A stretch of 41,156 bases of DNA, taken from assembly GCA_026398065.1 (NCBI GenBank), contig JAPLTR010000432.1, positions 1 to 41,156 on the forward strand. Reading direction: 5' to 3'. The translations under genes were made by a program, and so were the position numbers. The notes under the pieces are model-generated. The model had not been told where the DNA came from and searched no databases. It saw nothing but the letters and a program-made list of their open reading frames with translations. This document shows, piece after piece, positions 9,471-18,858 of this stretch. Numbering within the stretch: the first letter of the stretch is position 1; each line of letters begins with the position of its first letter. Source of the DNA: Verrucomicrobiota bacterium. GTDB taxonomy: Bacteria; Verrucomicrobiota; Verrucomicrobiia; Opitutales; Opitutaceae.

Positions 9471-12272
9471 GTGAACCGCGACGACGAGATCTTCGGCGAA
9501 GCCATCGAGCTGCCCGCCGCCGAGCGCGCCGCCTTCCTCGACCGCGCCTGCGCGGGCGATGCCGCGCTGCGGGCCCGCGTCGAGGCCCTGCTCGTCGGGC
9601 ACGATGCGGCGGAGGATTTCCTGGAGCGTTCGCCGACGGTCCGCCCGGCCGAGCCCGCCTTTCCGGAGGAGCAGCCCGGCGACCGCATCGGCCGCTATAC
9701 GCTGCTGAAGAAGGTCGGCGAGGGTGGCTGCGGGGTCGTTTACCTCGCCGAGCAAACCGAGCCCGTCCGCCGCCGCGTCGCCCTCAAGGTCATCAAGCTC
9801 GGCATGGACACGAAGCAGGTGATCGCCCGCTTCGAGGCCGAGCGGCAGGCGCTCGCGATGATGGACCACCCGGACATCGCGCGGGTCTTCGACGCCGGCT
9901 CGACGGACACCGGCCGCCCGTTCTTCGTGATGGAGTTCGTCGACGGCGCGCCGATGACGAAGTTCTGCGACGACCACAGCCTGCCGATGGACGCGCGGCT
10001 GGATCTCTTTGCCCGCGTCTGCGTTGCGCTCCAGCACGCCCACCAAAAGGGCGTCATCCACCGCGACCTCAAGCCCTCCAACATCCTCGTCGCGATGCAC
10101 GACGGCGTGCCCGCGCCCAAGATCATCGACTTCGGCATCGCCAAGGCCACCTCGGGCCGACTCACCGAGGAGACGCTCGTCACGGGCTTTGACCAGTTCA
10201 TCGGCACCCCGGCGTACATGAGCCCCGAGCAGGCCGAGCTGCGCGAGCTCGATATCGACACCCGCAGCGACGTGTACTCGCTCGGCGTCCTCCTCTACGA
10301 ACTTCTCACCGGCCGGCCCCCCTACGACACGGGCTCGCTCGTGCGCGCCGGCATCGAGGAGATCCGCCGCATCATCCGCGAGGTCGATCCCCCGCGGCCC
10401 TCGACGCGCGTCTCGACCCTCGCCTTTGCCGACCGCGCCACCGTCGCCCGCCTCCGCCAGGCCGCGCCCCTGCAGCTCACGTCCGTCCTCCGCGGCGATC
10501 TCGACTGGATCGTGATGCGCTGCCTGGAGAAGGACCGCGACCGCCGCTACGGCACCGCCAGCGAACTCGCCGACGACGTGCGCCGGCACCTGCGCTCCGA
10601 GCCCGTCTTTGCCCGCCCGCCGACCACGGCCTACCGCGTGCAGAAGTTCGTCGCGCGCAACCGCCTCGTCTGCGCCAGCGCCGCCGCGGTCGCCGCCGCC
10701 CTGATCATCGGCACCGTCGTCAGCGTGCGGCAGGCCGTGCGCGCCACAGCCGCCGAACAGGTCGCCCGCCGGGAACGCGACGCCGCCACCGCCGCCGGCC
10801 GCGCCGAGGCGGTCGCCCGCACCGACGCCCAGCGTCGCCAGGAGCAGGCCGAGGCGCTGCTCACCTTCATGCTTGGCGGCTTTCGCACCGAGTTGGAGAA
10901 GGCCGGCCGCCTCAACCTCCTCGACGACGTCGGCGAGAAGGCGATGAGCTACTTCACCGCCCTCGACCCGCGTGACCTCACCGACACCGCCCTAGCCCGC
11001 CAGGCCAAGGCGCTCTACCAGATCGGAGACACCCGGCTCAAACAGGCCCGCTTTCCCGAGGCCACCGTCGCCTTCACCACCTCGTACGCCCGCGCCGCCG
11101 AGTTGGTGGAACGGCACCCGCGCGACGGTGACATGCTCTTCGAACGTGCCCAGGCGGAATATTGGCTCGGGTTTGCGGCCCGCCGGCGCGGAGATCTTCC
11201 CCAGGCGCGGGCCTGGCTCACGCGCTACCGCGATTCCGGGGCCGCCTTGGTTGCGCTTGAAGGAAAAGTGTACCGCGCGCAACGCGAACTCACCTCTGGC
11301 GAACACAACCTTGCCGTGCTCGAGTATGACGACGGCAATCTCGCCGCTGCGCGGCGCTCCTTTCTCGCCGTGAAAGTCGCCGTGGAGGAGATGCTCGCCA
11401 GCGGGGTGACAGATACCAGCCTCAGGTATCGGCCGGCGGACGTGGCGTCGTGGCTGGGGTGGATCGCCGAGCGCGACGGAAACTACGCCGAGGCCCTTGA
11501 GCGCCTCAACGAGATGTCCTCCCTCACCCAGGCCCTCGTCACACTTGAGCCGACGGTCACTCGCTGGCGGACCAAACTGGCCGACAGCGCGGCCTTCATC
11601 GGCAACGTGAACGCCATCACGGGACGCCTCCCTGAAGCCGCGGCGGCCTATGCCCGCGCCCAAAAACAGATGGAATCACTGGTCGAGCAGGACCCAAAGA
11701 ACCAACAGTGGCTGGCCTCGCTTCTCACCCTCCGCGTCTCGCAGGTCATGCTGCTTCTTGCCGAAAAACAGACCGCGGAAGCCGCCCGGGTTCTCGCCGA
11801 AGCCCTGCCCAAGCTGGAAGCCCTGGTGGCCGCCGAGCCACAGTCGCGCGGTTACATCCGCATCCTCGCCGCCGCCCGGCGCCAGGACGCGCGCGTCAGG
11901 CTCGCCGACGGTCGGGCCGGTGCCGACGCGGCGGTCGCCCAGGCGATCGCGTTGGGGGAACCGCTTGTGCGTGAGGCCCGAGCGGACAATTGGGCGATCT
12001 GGGAGTATACCCAGTCGCACCTCCTCGCCGGTCGGATCGCACTCGGTCGCAATGACCCTGCGGGCGCACAGGGCCATTGGAACCGCGCCCTCGAGGTGCT
12101 CGCCCCGCATCTGCCCACCACCAACGAGTGGCGCTATCTTGATCCTGCGGCCCAAGCCTATATCTTGTTGGGAAGACCAAACGAGGCACGCCCTTTCATC
12201 GAACGGCTTAAGCGTTTCGGATATCGGTCGAATGATTTGATGGCGGTGTCCATCCTGGACTCCGCACCTTAG
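9471..12272 (+). CDS. Serine/threonine protein kinase with transmembrane segment and C-terminal TPR-like region
   Basis: GTG start. Kinase motifs GEGGCGVVYLA, VALKVIKLG, GVIHRDLKPSNIL, IIDFGIAK, GTPAYMSPEQ; TM-like LVCASAAAVAAALIIGTVVSV; helical repeat region after it. Confidence 0.93.
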   Translation: MNRDDEIFGEAIELPAAERAAFLDRACAGDAALRARVEALLVGHDAAEDFLERSPTVRPAEPAFPEEQPGDRIGRYTLLKKVGEGGCGVVYLAEQTEPVRRRVALKVIKLGMDTKQVIARFEAERQALAMMDHPDIARVFDAGSTDTGRPFFVMEFVDGAPMTKFCDDHSLPMDARLDLFARVCVALQHAHQKGVIHRDLKPSNILVAMHDGVPAPKIIDFGIAKATSGRLTEETLVTGFDQFIGTPAYMSPEQAELRELDIDTRSDVYSLGVLLYELLTGRPPYDTGSLVRAGIEEIRRIIREVDPPRPSTRVSTLAFADRATVARLRQAAPLQLTSVLRGDLDWIVMRCLEKDRDRRYGTASELADDVRRHLRSEPVFARPPTTAYRVQKFVARNRLVCASAAAVAAALIIGTVVSVRQAVRATAAEQVARRERDAATAAGRAEAVARTDAQRRQEQAEALLTFMLGGFRTELEKAGRLNLLDDVGEKAMSYFTALDPRDLTDTALARQAKALYQIGDTRLKQARFPEATVAFTTSYARAAELVERHPRDGDMLFERAQAEYWLGFAARRRGDLPQARAWLTRYRDSGAALVALEGKVYRAQRELTSGEHNLAVLEYDDGNLAAARRSFLAVKVAVEEMLASGVTDTSLRYRPADVASWLGWIAERDGNYAEALERLNEMSSLTQALVTLEPTVTRWRTKLADSAAFIGNVNAITGRLPEAAAAYARAQKQMESLVEQDPKNQQWLASLLTLRVSQVMLLLAEKQTAEAARVLAEALPKLEALVAAEPQSRGYIRILAAARRQDARVRLADGRAGADAAVAQAIALGEPLVREARADNWAIWEYTQSHLLAGRIALGRNDPAGAQGHWNRALEVLAPHLPTTNEWRYLDPAAQAYILLGRPNEARPFIERLKRFGYRSNDLMAVSILDSAP

Positions 12273-12307
12273 TCCGTCAGCTCCAACCGAAAAAATCATA
12301 GCTCCCT

Positions 12308-12769
12308 ATGTACACCGCCACTGTCCTCCTCCAAATCAAGAAATTCACGCACATGTCGGGCGTCTACGGCAAAGGCCGATATATCAAGGCCGTCATCAAT
12401 CCGCCAACCGACACGTCCCCGCCCCCCTATCCCAAAGTCCCGGTTTTTTCGGGTGACGGTCAGTCGATCACTATCTCCATCCCTTCGACCTACTGGGGTG
12501 GGGTATCACTGACCTTCCAGTTACCTGACCCAGCTTATGTCCTTCTAGGAGTGGCTTTTAAATCAGACGGTGGCTCGGTGGCCCAGGCAGAGTTCCCTGC
12601 GCTCAGCACCAGCCGGGACGCCAATGGCAGTCAGCTCACCATGCTCGACGCCTGTGACGACGACGGCGAAGAGGTCTTTCTGGACTACTTGATTCTCGTC
12701 CAGCAAGTCTCGACTGGAAACATCGGCGCGATCGACCCGGATATCGATACCGAAATCATCCCTGAATAG
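12308..12769 (+). CDS. Small hypothetical protein (153 aa), acidic C-terminus DPDIDTEIIPE
   Basis: Intact ORF directly downstream of the kinase and followed by a strong terminator. Possible relation to the DP-EP family is only a motif impression. Confidence 0.6.
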   Translation: MYTATVLLQIKKFTHMSGVYGKGRYIKAVINPPTDTSPPPYPKVPVFSGDGQSITISIPSTYWGGVSLTFQLPDPAYVLLGVAFKSDGGSVAQAEFPALSTSRDANGSQLTMLDACDDDGEEVFLDYLILVQQVSTGNIGAIDPDIDTEIIPE

Positions 12770-12799
12770 TCACCGACGGCGCCACGCCTCGATCTACCT

Positions 12800-12845
12800 G
12801 CCCGGCTGCAGCCCGCGACGCGGAGCCAGCCGGGCTCTTTTTTTG
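12800..12845 (+). terminator. Rho-independent terminator
   Basis: Perfect 9-bp stem GCCCGGCTG (12800-12808) / CAGCCGGGC (12827-12835), then TCTTTTTTTG. Confidence 0.9.
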
Positions 12846-12995
12846 TTTATGACAGAGAATTGATCCTCAGCCGTCACGCGCCACAGATCGCATAAAACCC
12901 GCCCACGCGTGGCCCATTTCCTCCCGGGAATTCGCTCTGGGGGTATCCGGCTGACCTCCGGAAACTCCGACCAAACCAGAGCCTTCTGTTCCCCT

Positions 12996-13871
12996 ATGAG
13001 AAATCCACCCGTCGTCTTCCCGTCCAATGGTGCGATCCAGCGCTACATCGTTCCCGCCTCCGGCAGCTATGTCATCGAGGCGTCGGGGGCCCAGGGCGGG
13101 GCGGGCGGCGGACCCGGCGGACGGGGGGCGCGCGTGCGCGGCACGTTTCATCTGAATCGCGGCGAGATCCTCTGGATCGTCGTCGGCCGGCAGGGCACCG
13201 CGGGCACCACGCCCCACCAGCCCGCGGGCGGCGGCGGCGGCGGCTCGTTTGTCTGGAAATGCATGACCGACCTGATCCTCCCGGCCCAGCCTCTGCTCGC
13301 GGCGGGTGGAGGTGGCGGCGGGGCCGGCGGCGACGGCGTGGTCACGGCGGACGGGGCCAACGGCGCCGCGCCCGGCGGGCGCAACGGCCACGGCGGCGCG
13401 GCCGATACGGGCGACTTTCACTACAGCGGCGGCGGCGGCACCGGCTGGATCAGCGGCGGTTGCACGGGCTCCACCCCCACGTATTGCGGCGGCGGCAACC
13501 GCTGGGCTGGCGGCCTCGGGGCCAACTACTGCTGCAACGAGGGCGGCAACGGCGGCTTCGGGGGCGGCGGCGGCGGCGCGTTCATCGGCCAGGGTTCCGG
13601 CGGCGGCGGCGGCTACAGCGGCGGCGGCGGCGGCACCCAAAACGGCCCGGCCGGCGGCGGCGGCGGCTCCTACAACGCGGGTATCAATCAAACCAATACG
13701 CCCGGCGTCCAGCTCGGCGACGGCCAGGTCACCCTCGAGGCCGTGCCCGCCCTGACACCTCCCGTCGAGCCGCCCCAGCTCGCCCGCACCCCCCAGCGCA
13801 CCACCAGCTACATGACGATGGAAACCGTGGGCCAGCAGGCCGTGTTCGGCGCGCTGGCCTGCTACTACTAG
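12996..13871 (+). CDS. Glycine-rich protein resembling the ALK/LTK-type glycine-rich domain
   Basis: IQRYIVPASGSYVIEASGAQGGAGGGPGGRGARVRGTFHLNRGEILWIVVGRQG ... long poly-Gly tracts ... GDGQVTLE. ATG at 12996 is preferred over the ORF-track start at 12909. Confidence 0.75.
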   Translation: MRNPPVVFPSNGAIQRYIVPASGSYVIEASGAQGGAGGGPGGRGARVRGTFHLNRGEILWIVVGRQGTAGTTPHQPAGGGGGGSFVWKCMTDLILPAQPLLAAGGGGGGAGGDGVVTADGANGAAPGGRNGHGGAADTGDFHYSGGGGTGWISGGCTGSTPTYCGGGNRWAGGLGANYCCNEGGNGGFGGGGGGAFIGQGSGGGGGYSGGGGGTQNGPAGGGGGSYNAGINQTNTPGVQLGDGQVTLEAVPALTPPVEPPQLARTPQRTTSYMTMETVGQQAVFGALACYY

Positions 13872-14053
13872 AGGATTTTTCCGAAACGGCGCTCAGCCTC
13901 GAGCGGATCCAGCATGCCCGCCCGCCTGGTCGGCGGCCTGCTTGCAGTCGCTCTTCCGTGTACCCTCGTTCTCGTTCCTCGCAGTCATTCTTCGTTCTCT
14001 CTGCTGCTTCCCTGCGGCACCCGCCATCAGGCGGCACCGCGCCGCTCCGCCCC

Positions 14054-14353
14054 TCACGGTTTCTTCGTCCGCGGCACCGACCAGAAGCGCACCCGGCCGT
14101 TTTCGAACAGGATGTAGCCGCCATCGTCGAAGATCCACGTCTCAAGCTTCCCGCCCCGCACCGAACTGTGCATCAGGGGCTGGCCGACCTGCTCGGCCAC
14201 TTCCTTGGGATCGAGCCCCTCCCGCATATCCGTCCACGCCGCCTGCGCGCACGCGCCGGCGAGCACCAGCCCGACCAGACTCCGCCGCAGGGCGGTCCGG
14301 ATCGCGCCCCCGGGGGGGACCGCGCGGCGGGTGATTCGAGAGCGGTTCGACAT
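14054..14353 (-). CDS. Small secreted or lipoprotein-like protein (about 99 aa)
   Basis: MSNRSRITRRAVPPGGAIRTALRRSLVGLVLAGACAQAAWTDMREGLDPKEVAEQVGQPLMHSSVRGGKLETWIFDDGGYILFENGRVRFWSVP; hydrophobic N-terminus, weakly reminiscent of SmpA/OmlA-type proteins. Confidence 0.5.
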   Translation of the reverse strand: MSNRSRITRRAVPPGGAIRTALRRSLVGLVLAGACAQAAWTDMREGLDPKEVAEQVGQPLMHSSVRGGKLETWIFDDGGYILFENGRVRFWSVPRTKKP

Positions 14354-14676
14354 GGCGTTCAGCTCAGAGCTTCTCAATTCCGCCCACCGTCCACAAGAAA
14401 ACCGGTGCGAAAAAACCGTCACATTTCGGTCCACTTTTCCGGGTGATTTTCGAGAACGACCTAGGGTTTCGCCCCCACCGCCAGCCTCGGCCGCAACGGC
14501 CGCCGTCCCCCTCGAAAGAGGGATGAAGTTCAGGTGGGCAAAAACCTACAGTAGGGGTGGCCGAATTCACCCCATCCCCATCGTCCGGTTCCACTGTTCG
14601 CCCTCGTGCGCAGTCGAGGCCGGCCCGGCGGCGCGGCGGCGGTGGTTCGAGCCACCAAACCCTCGCCTCACCGAAC

Positions 14677-17600
14677 ATGACTGCCACCCAAACCCTTCGT
14701 CTCCCGGGACGGTTCACCCTCGAATCCGTCCCTGTCGCCCTCGCGCCTCTGGCCCGCGCCACCGCGCGCCTTTTCCGGCGGGTTCTCCCGCTGGTTGCCT
14801 TCCTCATCGCTTTCACCGGCCTCGTGATCGCTCCGTCGGCGCACGCCCAGTCCGCCGCCTTCGGCTCCGTCACCGGCCGCGTCCTGAACCCCTTGACGGG
14901 AAAATATGTCGCCAACGCCGAGATCCGCGTCGCCGGCAGCGAGGCCACCGCCGTGACCGACGACGAGGGCCGCTTCCAGCTCACCCGCGTGCCCGTCGGC
15001 ACGGCCGCCGTGACGGTCTCCTTCTCCGGCTACCACAACGCCACCGCCACCGTCGACGTCCTCGCCGGCCAGACCGCCACCAAGGACTTTGAGATCGTCA
15101 GCTCCGACACCCCGATGGCCGACGGCACCGTGAAAATGGAGGCCTTCACCGTCTCCTCCGAACGCGAAGGCAACGCCAAGGCCATCATGGCCCAGCGCAA
15201 TTCGATGAACATCACCAACTCGGTCTCCGCCGATGTCTTCGGCACGACCTCCGAAGGCAACGTCGGCGAATTCCTCAAGTATCTCCCCGGCGTCGATCTC
15301 GAGTACGTCGAGGCCGACACCCGCACGCCCCGTCTCGGCGGTCTCGATCCGTCGTACACGGGCGTGACGCTCAACGGCATGGGCATGGCCAGCGCCGACG
15401 CGTTCCAGCAGGCCAACGGCACCGACAACGTGCGCGCCGGCGGCGGCAACCGCTCCTTCGGCTTCGAGCAGGTCTCGATCAACAGCATCGAGTCCATCGA
15501 GATCAATCTCACCACCGCCTCCGACCAGGATGCCAGCTCCCCCGCGGGCACCATCAACCTGAAGACGAAGAAGGCTTTCGACCGCAAGGAGCGCTTCATC
15601 GGCTACTCCGCCAACGTCATGATGAATTCCGAGGACCCGTCGTTCAAACGCACCTACGGGCCCGGTGACGAACGCGCCTACAAGATCCGCCCCGGCGCCA
15701 CGGTCGACTACTACGACACCTTCCTCAACCGCCGCCTCGGCATCGTGCTCAACCTGAGCGAGTCGAACATGTACAACCAGCAGCGCCTCGTGCAGCTGGG
15801 CTACAGCACTGCGACCACCGCCACCGACCAGCGCCCCTACGTGCTGAATTCCCTCACGTTCAAGAGCGGCCCGAAGTTCACCGAGCGCTTCTCCGCCTCG
15901 CTCGGCGCCGACTACAAGGTCTCCAACAACTTTGTTCTCTCCTTCGTCTCCGGCTACCAGTGGTACTCCGCGCAGTACTTCAACCGCCAGCTCGCCGTCA
16001 CCATGGCGCGCAACAACGTCACCGGCGACGGCCTGAACAATTTCGACATCGTCAACGACGGCGGCACCGTCGCCTACGGCGGCGCGCAGGCCTCCAAGCT
16101 CACGCGCAGCTACCAGCTCGCCCCGTCCTTCGAGTACCGCAAGGGCACGCTCACGGTGAACGGCGGCTTTAACTTCTCCACCTCGACCAACAGCTACGGC
16201 GCCGTCGCCCGCCGCCAGAACACCCGCGACGTCCCGGTCAACAGCCTCACCGGCCTCGACCTCCGCCTCTCGCGCGCCTCCACCACCGATGTCGACTGGA
16301 CCGTCGCCCAGATCCCCGGCACCACCGCCGCCTCCACCTCGGCCGCGAAGGATTTCTCCAACTTCGCCAACTACACCAACCCGCGCGTCGTCGACGACGG
16401 CCGTTACAACAAGAAGAACATCTACCAGGGCCAGCTCGACGCGAGGTACAACGCCGCGTGGCGCTTCCCGACCGTGCTGAAGGCCGGCGCCAAGATCACC
16501 GAGACCTTCAACGCCAACGATGACTACACCCCCATCTACACCTGGGCCTACACCGGCCCCGGCGGCGGCACGACCGGCAGCTGGGCCAGCCTGCCCTCGC
16601 CCACCGTCTTCGACATGGGCAACCCGAGCGTCAACTTCGTGAATCTCTCGGGCACGACCTTCGCGCCCACCTTCGCCAACCGCAAGGCCATCGCCAATCT
16701 GTTCTACGATCACCCGGAATATTTCGCGAACAACTCCACCGCCGCCAACTGGTACACCGCCGTCGTCGGCAACCACCGCCGCATCCGCGAGCAGGTCAAC
16801 GCCGCCTACGTGAACGGCACCACGCGCTTCAATCAGTTCAGCTTCCAGGCCGGCCTGCGTATCGAACAAACCACCACCACCTCGCTCGACTTCGATCCGC
16901 GCACGGGCGCCGAGGTCAAGGCCGCCGGCTACACCACCGACTCCACCGGCCGCGCCAACACGGTCCCCGGCCTGACCTATCAGTACCTCTCGCAGCCTCA
17001 GGTCTCGCGCAGCGGCGACTACTCCAACCTCTTCCCGAGCGCCTCGGCGAAGTACTCGATCAATAAAAACTTCCAGGCACAGCTCGGCTACTCGCACGCC
17101 ATCCGCCGCCCGAACTACAACGATATCGGCGGCGTCGTCACCATCGACGAAAACGCGCTCACCATCAACATCCCGAACCAGAACCTGCGCCCCGAGATGT
17201 CCGACAACCTCGTCGCGCGTCTCGCCTACTACTTCGAGCCCGTGGGCAACCTCTCCGTCAGCGCCACGCAGAACAAGCTGAAGGACTCCGTCGCCACCAC
17301 GTCCTACAAGTCCGAGGACACCGTGTTCGGTGCCGAGTATCCCGGCTACACGGTCTTCACCCGGTCCACCTCTCCCGGCACCAAGGGCGTCAAGAGCCTC
17401 ACCGTCGACTACCGCCAGAACCTCCGCCTCCTCCCCGGCGTGCTCCGCAGCACGACGGTCTTCTTCAACGCCACGCGCAACGTGGTCGACGAGGTCACCA
17501 AGTACGGCGTGCCCCCGCTGATGATGAGCGGCGGCGTCTCGACCCGCTGGCGCGCCTTCAACTTCGGCGTCAACGCGAAGTGGACCGACGACACCCCGTG

Positions 17601-17811
17601 GAATTTCACGGTGAACCGTTTCCGCAAGGAGCGCATCATGACCGACGTGAACTTCGGCTATCAGGTCTCGAAGTCGTTCAATATCTTCGCGAGCGGCCGC
17701 AACATCTTCAACGAAGCCGACTACGTGTACGACGGCCGCAACGTGAACCTGATCCAAAAGGTCGAGCACTACGGCACCATCTGGACTTTCGGCGTGAGCG
17801 GCAAGTTCTAG
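14677..17811 (+). CDS. TonB-dependent receptor with N-terminal carboxypeptidase-regulatory-like domain
   Basis: Signal peptide; GSVTGRVLNPLTGKYVANAEIRVAGSEATAVTDDEGRFQLTRVPVGTAAVTVSFSGY; VGEFLKYLPGVDLEY...; SINSIESIEINLTTASDQDASSPAGTINLKTK; C-terminal GVSGKF. Confidence 0.92.
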   Translation: MTATQTLRLPGRFTLESVPVALAPLARATARLFRRVLPLVAFLIAFTGLVIAPSAHAQSAAFGSVTGRVLNPLTGKYVANAEIRVAGSEATAVTDDEGRFQLTRVPVGTAAVTVSFSGYHNATATVDVLAGQTATKDFEIVSSDTPMADGTVKMEAFTVSSEREGNAKAIMAQRNSMNITNSVSADVFGTTSEGNVGEFLKYLPGVDLEYVEADTRTPRLGGLDPSYTGVTLNGMGMASADAFQQANGTDNVRAGGGNRSFGFEQVSINSIESIEINLTTASDQDASSPAGTINLKTKKAFDRKERFIGYSANVMMNSEDPSFKRTYGPGDERAYKIRPGATVDYYDTFLNRRLGIVLNLSESNMYNQQRLVQLGYSTATTATDQRPYVLNSLTFKSGPKFTERFSASLGADYKVSNNFVLSFVSGYQWYSAQYFNRQLAVTMARNNVTGDGLNNFDIVNDGGTVAYGGAQASKLTRSYQLAPSFEYRKGTLTVNGGFNFSTSTNSYGAVARRQNTRDVPVNSLTGLDLRLSRASTTDVDWTVAQIPGTTAASTSAAKDFSNFANYTNPRVVDDGRYNKKNIYQGQLDARYNAAWRFPTVLKAGAKITETFNANDDYTPIYTWAYTGPGGGTTGSWASLPSPTVFDMGNPSVNFVNLSGTTFAPTFANRKAIANLFYDHPEYFANNSTAANWYTAVVGNHRRIREQVNAAYVNGTTRFNQFSFQAGLRIEQTTTTSLDFDPRTGAEVKAAGYTTDSTGRANTVPGLTYQYLSQPQVSRSGDYSNLFPSASAKYSINKNFQAQLGYSHAIRRPNYNDIGGVVTIDENALTINIPNQNLRPEMSDNLVARLAYYFEPVGNLSVSATQNKLKDSVATTSYKSEDTVFGAEYPGYTVFTRSTSPGTKGVKSLTVDYRQNLRLLPGVLRSTTVFFNATRNVVDEVTKYGVPPLMMSGGVSTRWRAFNFGVNAKWTDDTPWNFTVNRFRKERIMTDVNFGYQVSKSFNIFASGRNIFNEADYVYDGRNVNLIQKVEHYGTIWTFGVSGKF

Positions 17812-17830
17812 CCCGCCTCCCGTCGCAAAC

Positions 17831-17856
17831 CCGGCGGAGGTTGCAGCCTCCGCCGG
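17831..17856 (+). terminator. Hairpin after TonB receptor (terminator-like, weak T-tract)
   Basis: Perfect 10-bp stem CCGGCGGAGG-TTGCAG-CCTCCGCCGG. Confidence 0.6.
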
Positions 17857-17917
17857 ACCCTTTCCCCCGCCGCGCGCGCCCTCCGGTGCCGCGGCTTTTT
17901 TTGTATCAGCATCCGAC

Positions 17918-18110
17918 GGACGCCTCGGAGAGGCGTCCCTACCGCAAACTGCGATGAATCGAGGTAGGGACGGCTCTCCGAGCCGTCCGCCAGGATTTCC
18001 GCACACGGTCAGAATGTTCGTCCCACTACCTGCTCAGATAACCTGTAGGGCGTCTGGCTTGCAGACGCCTTGGCGCGACCACCCTGAGCGGTGTCCGCCA
18101 GACGGACGCC
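17918..18110. repeat. Cluster of four REP-like hairpins
   Basis: 17918-17938 GGACGCCTC-gga-GAGGCGTCC; 17968-17988 GGACGGCTC-tcc-GAGCCGTCC; 18049-18069 GGCGTCTG-gcttg-CAGACGCC; 18090-18110 GGTGTCCG-ccaga-CGGACGCC. The first three share a GTAGGG edge. Confidence 0.75.
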
Positions 18111-18136
18111 CGACGTTCGCGCTCCCCATCCGTGTC

Positions 18137-18200
18137 TATCCATGGCCATCCGTGGTTAAAAATCCCACGCTCATTTTTTAACCACGGATGGCCACGGATG
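18137..18200. repeat. Long inverted repeat, about 26-27 bp arms
   Basis: tatccatggccatccgtggttaaaaa ... ttttttaaccacggatggccacggatg; near-perfect reverse complement with a short spacer. Confidence 0.8.
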
Positions 18201-18225
18201 AACGCAGATACGAGCACCCTCCCGC

Positions 18226-18858
18226 TCACAGCCGGATGATCCCCCGCTGCAGCGCCGCCGTCACCGCCTGCGTGCGGTCGGCCACGCGTAGTTTCGCCAG
18301 GATGCTCTTCAGGTGGTCCTTCGTCGTGTATTCGCTGATCTTCAGGATCTCCGCGATCTCCTTGTTCGCCAGCCCGCGGGCGAGCTGGTTGAGCACCTCG
18401 ATCTCCCGGACCGTCAGCTGCTCGTAGGAGCTCCGGGACTTCAGCCGGCTCGCGACATTCTGCGGGATCCAGCGCCGGCCCGCCGCGACCGCCCGGATCG
18501 CGGGAATCAGCTCCTCGCCCGTCGCGCTTTTGAGCACGTAGCCGCTGGCGCCCGCCTCGAGCGCCGCATGGATGTCCGCGTCGCCATCGAAGGCCGAGAG
18601 CATCAGCACCGCCGCGTCGGCCGCGAGCCGGCGGATCTGGGTCGTCGCCTCGTTGCCCGATTTGCCGGGCATGCGCAGGTCCATCAGCACCATGTCGGGC
18701 CGGAGTTTTTCGAACATCGCGACCGCCTGGTCGCCATCGTCCGCCTCGCCGATCACCTTCAGGTCCGGCTCCGTGTTGATCAGGGCGACCAGTCCCATCC
18801 GCACGATGAAATGGTCGTCGACGACGAGGATTCGGACTTCGGATTTCGCATTCATCAA
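18226..18858 (-). CDS. LuxR/NarL-family two-component response regulator
   Basis: Receiver VRILVVDDHFIVRMGLVALI...MVLMDLRMPGKSG...YVLKSA plus HTH LTVREIEVLNQLARGLANKEIAEILKISEYTTKDHLKSILAKL. Confidence 0.95.
   Translation of the reverse strand: MMNAKSEVRILVVDDHFIVRMGLVALINTEPDLKVIGEADDGDQAVAMFEKLRPDMVLMDLRMPGKSGNEATTQIRRLAADAAVLMLSAFDGDADIHAALEAGASGYVLKSATGEELIPAIRAVAAGRRWIPQNVASRLKSRSSYEQLTVREIEVLNQLARGLANKEIAEILKISEYTTKDHLKSILAKLRVADRTQAVTAALQRGIIRL

Noticed and set aside
14668-18006. 1112 aa minus-strand ORF
   Set aside because: Antisense to the clear TonB receptor gene; low-complexity Val/Gly/Asp-rich composition typical of shadow ORFs.
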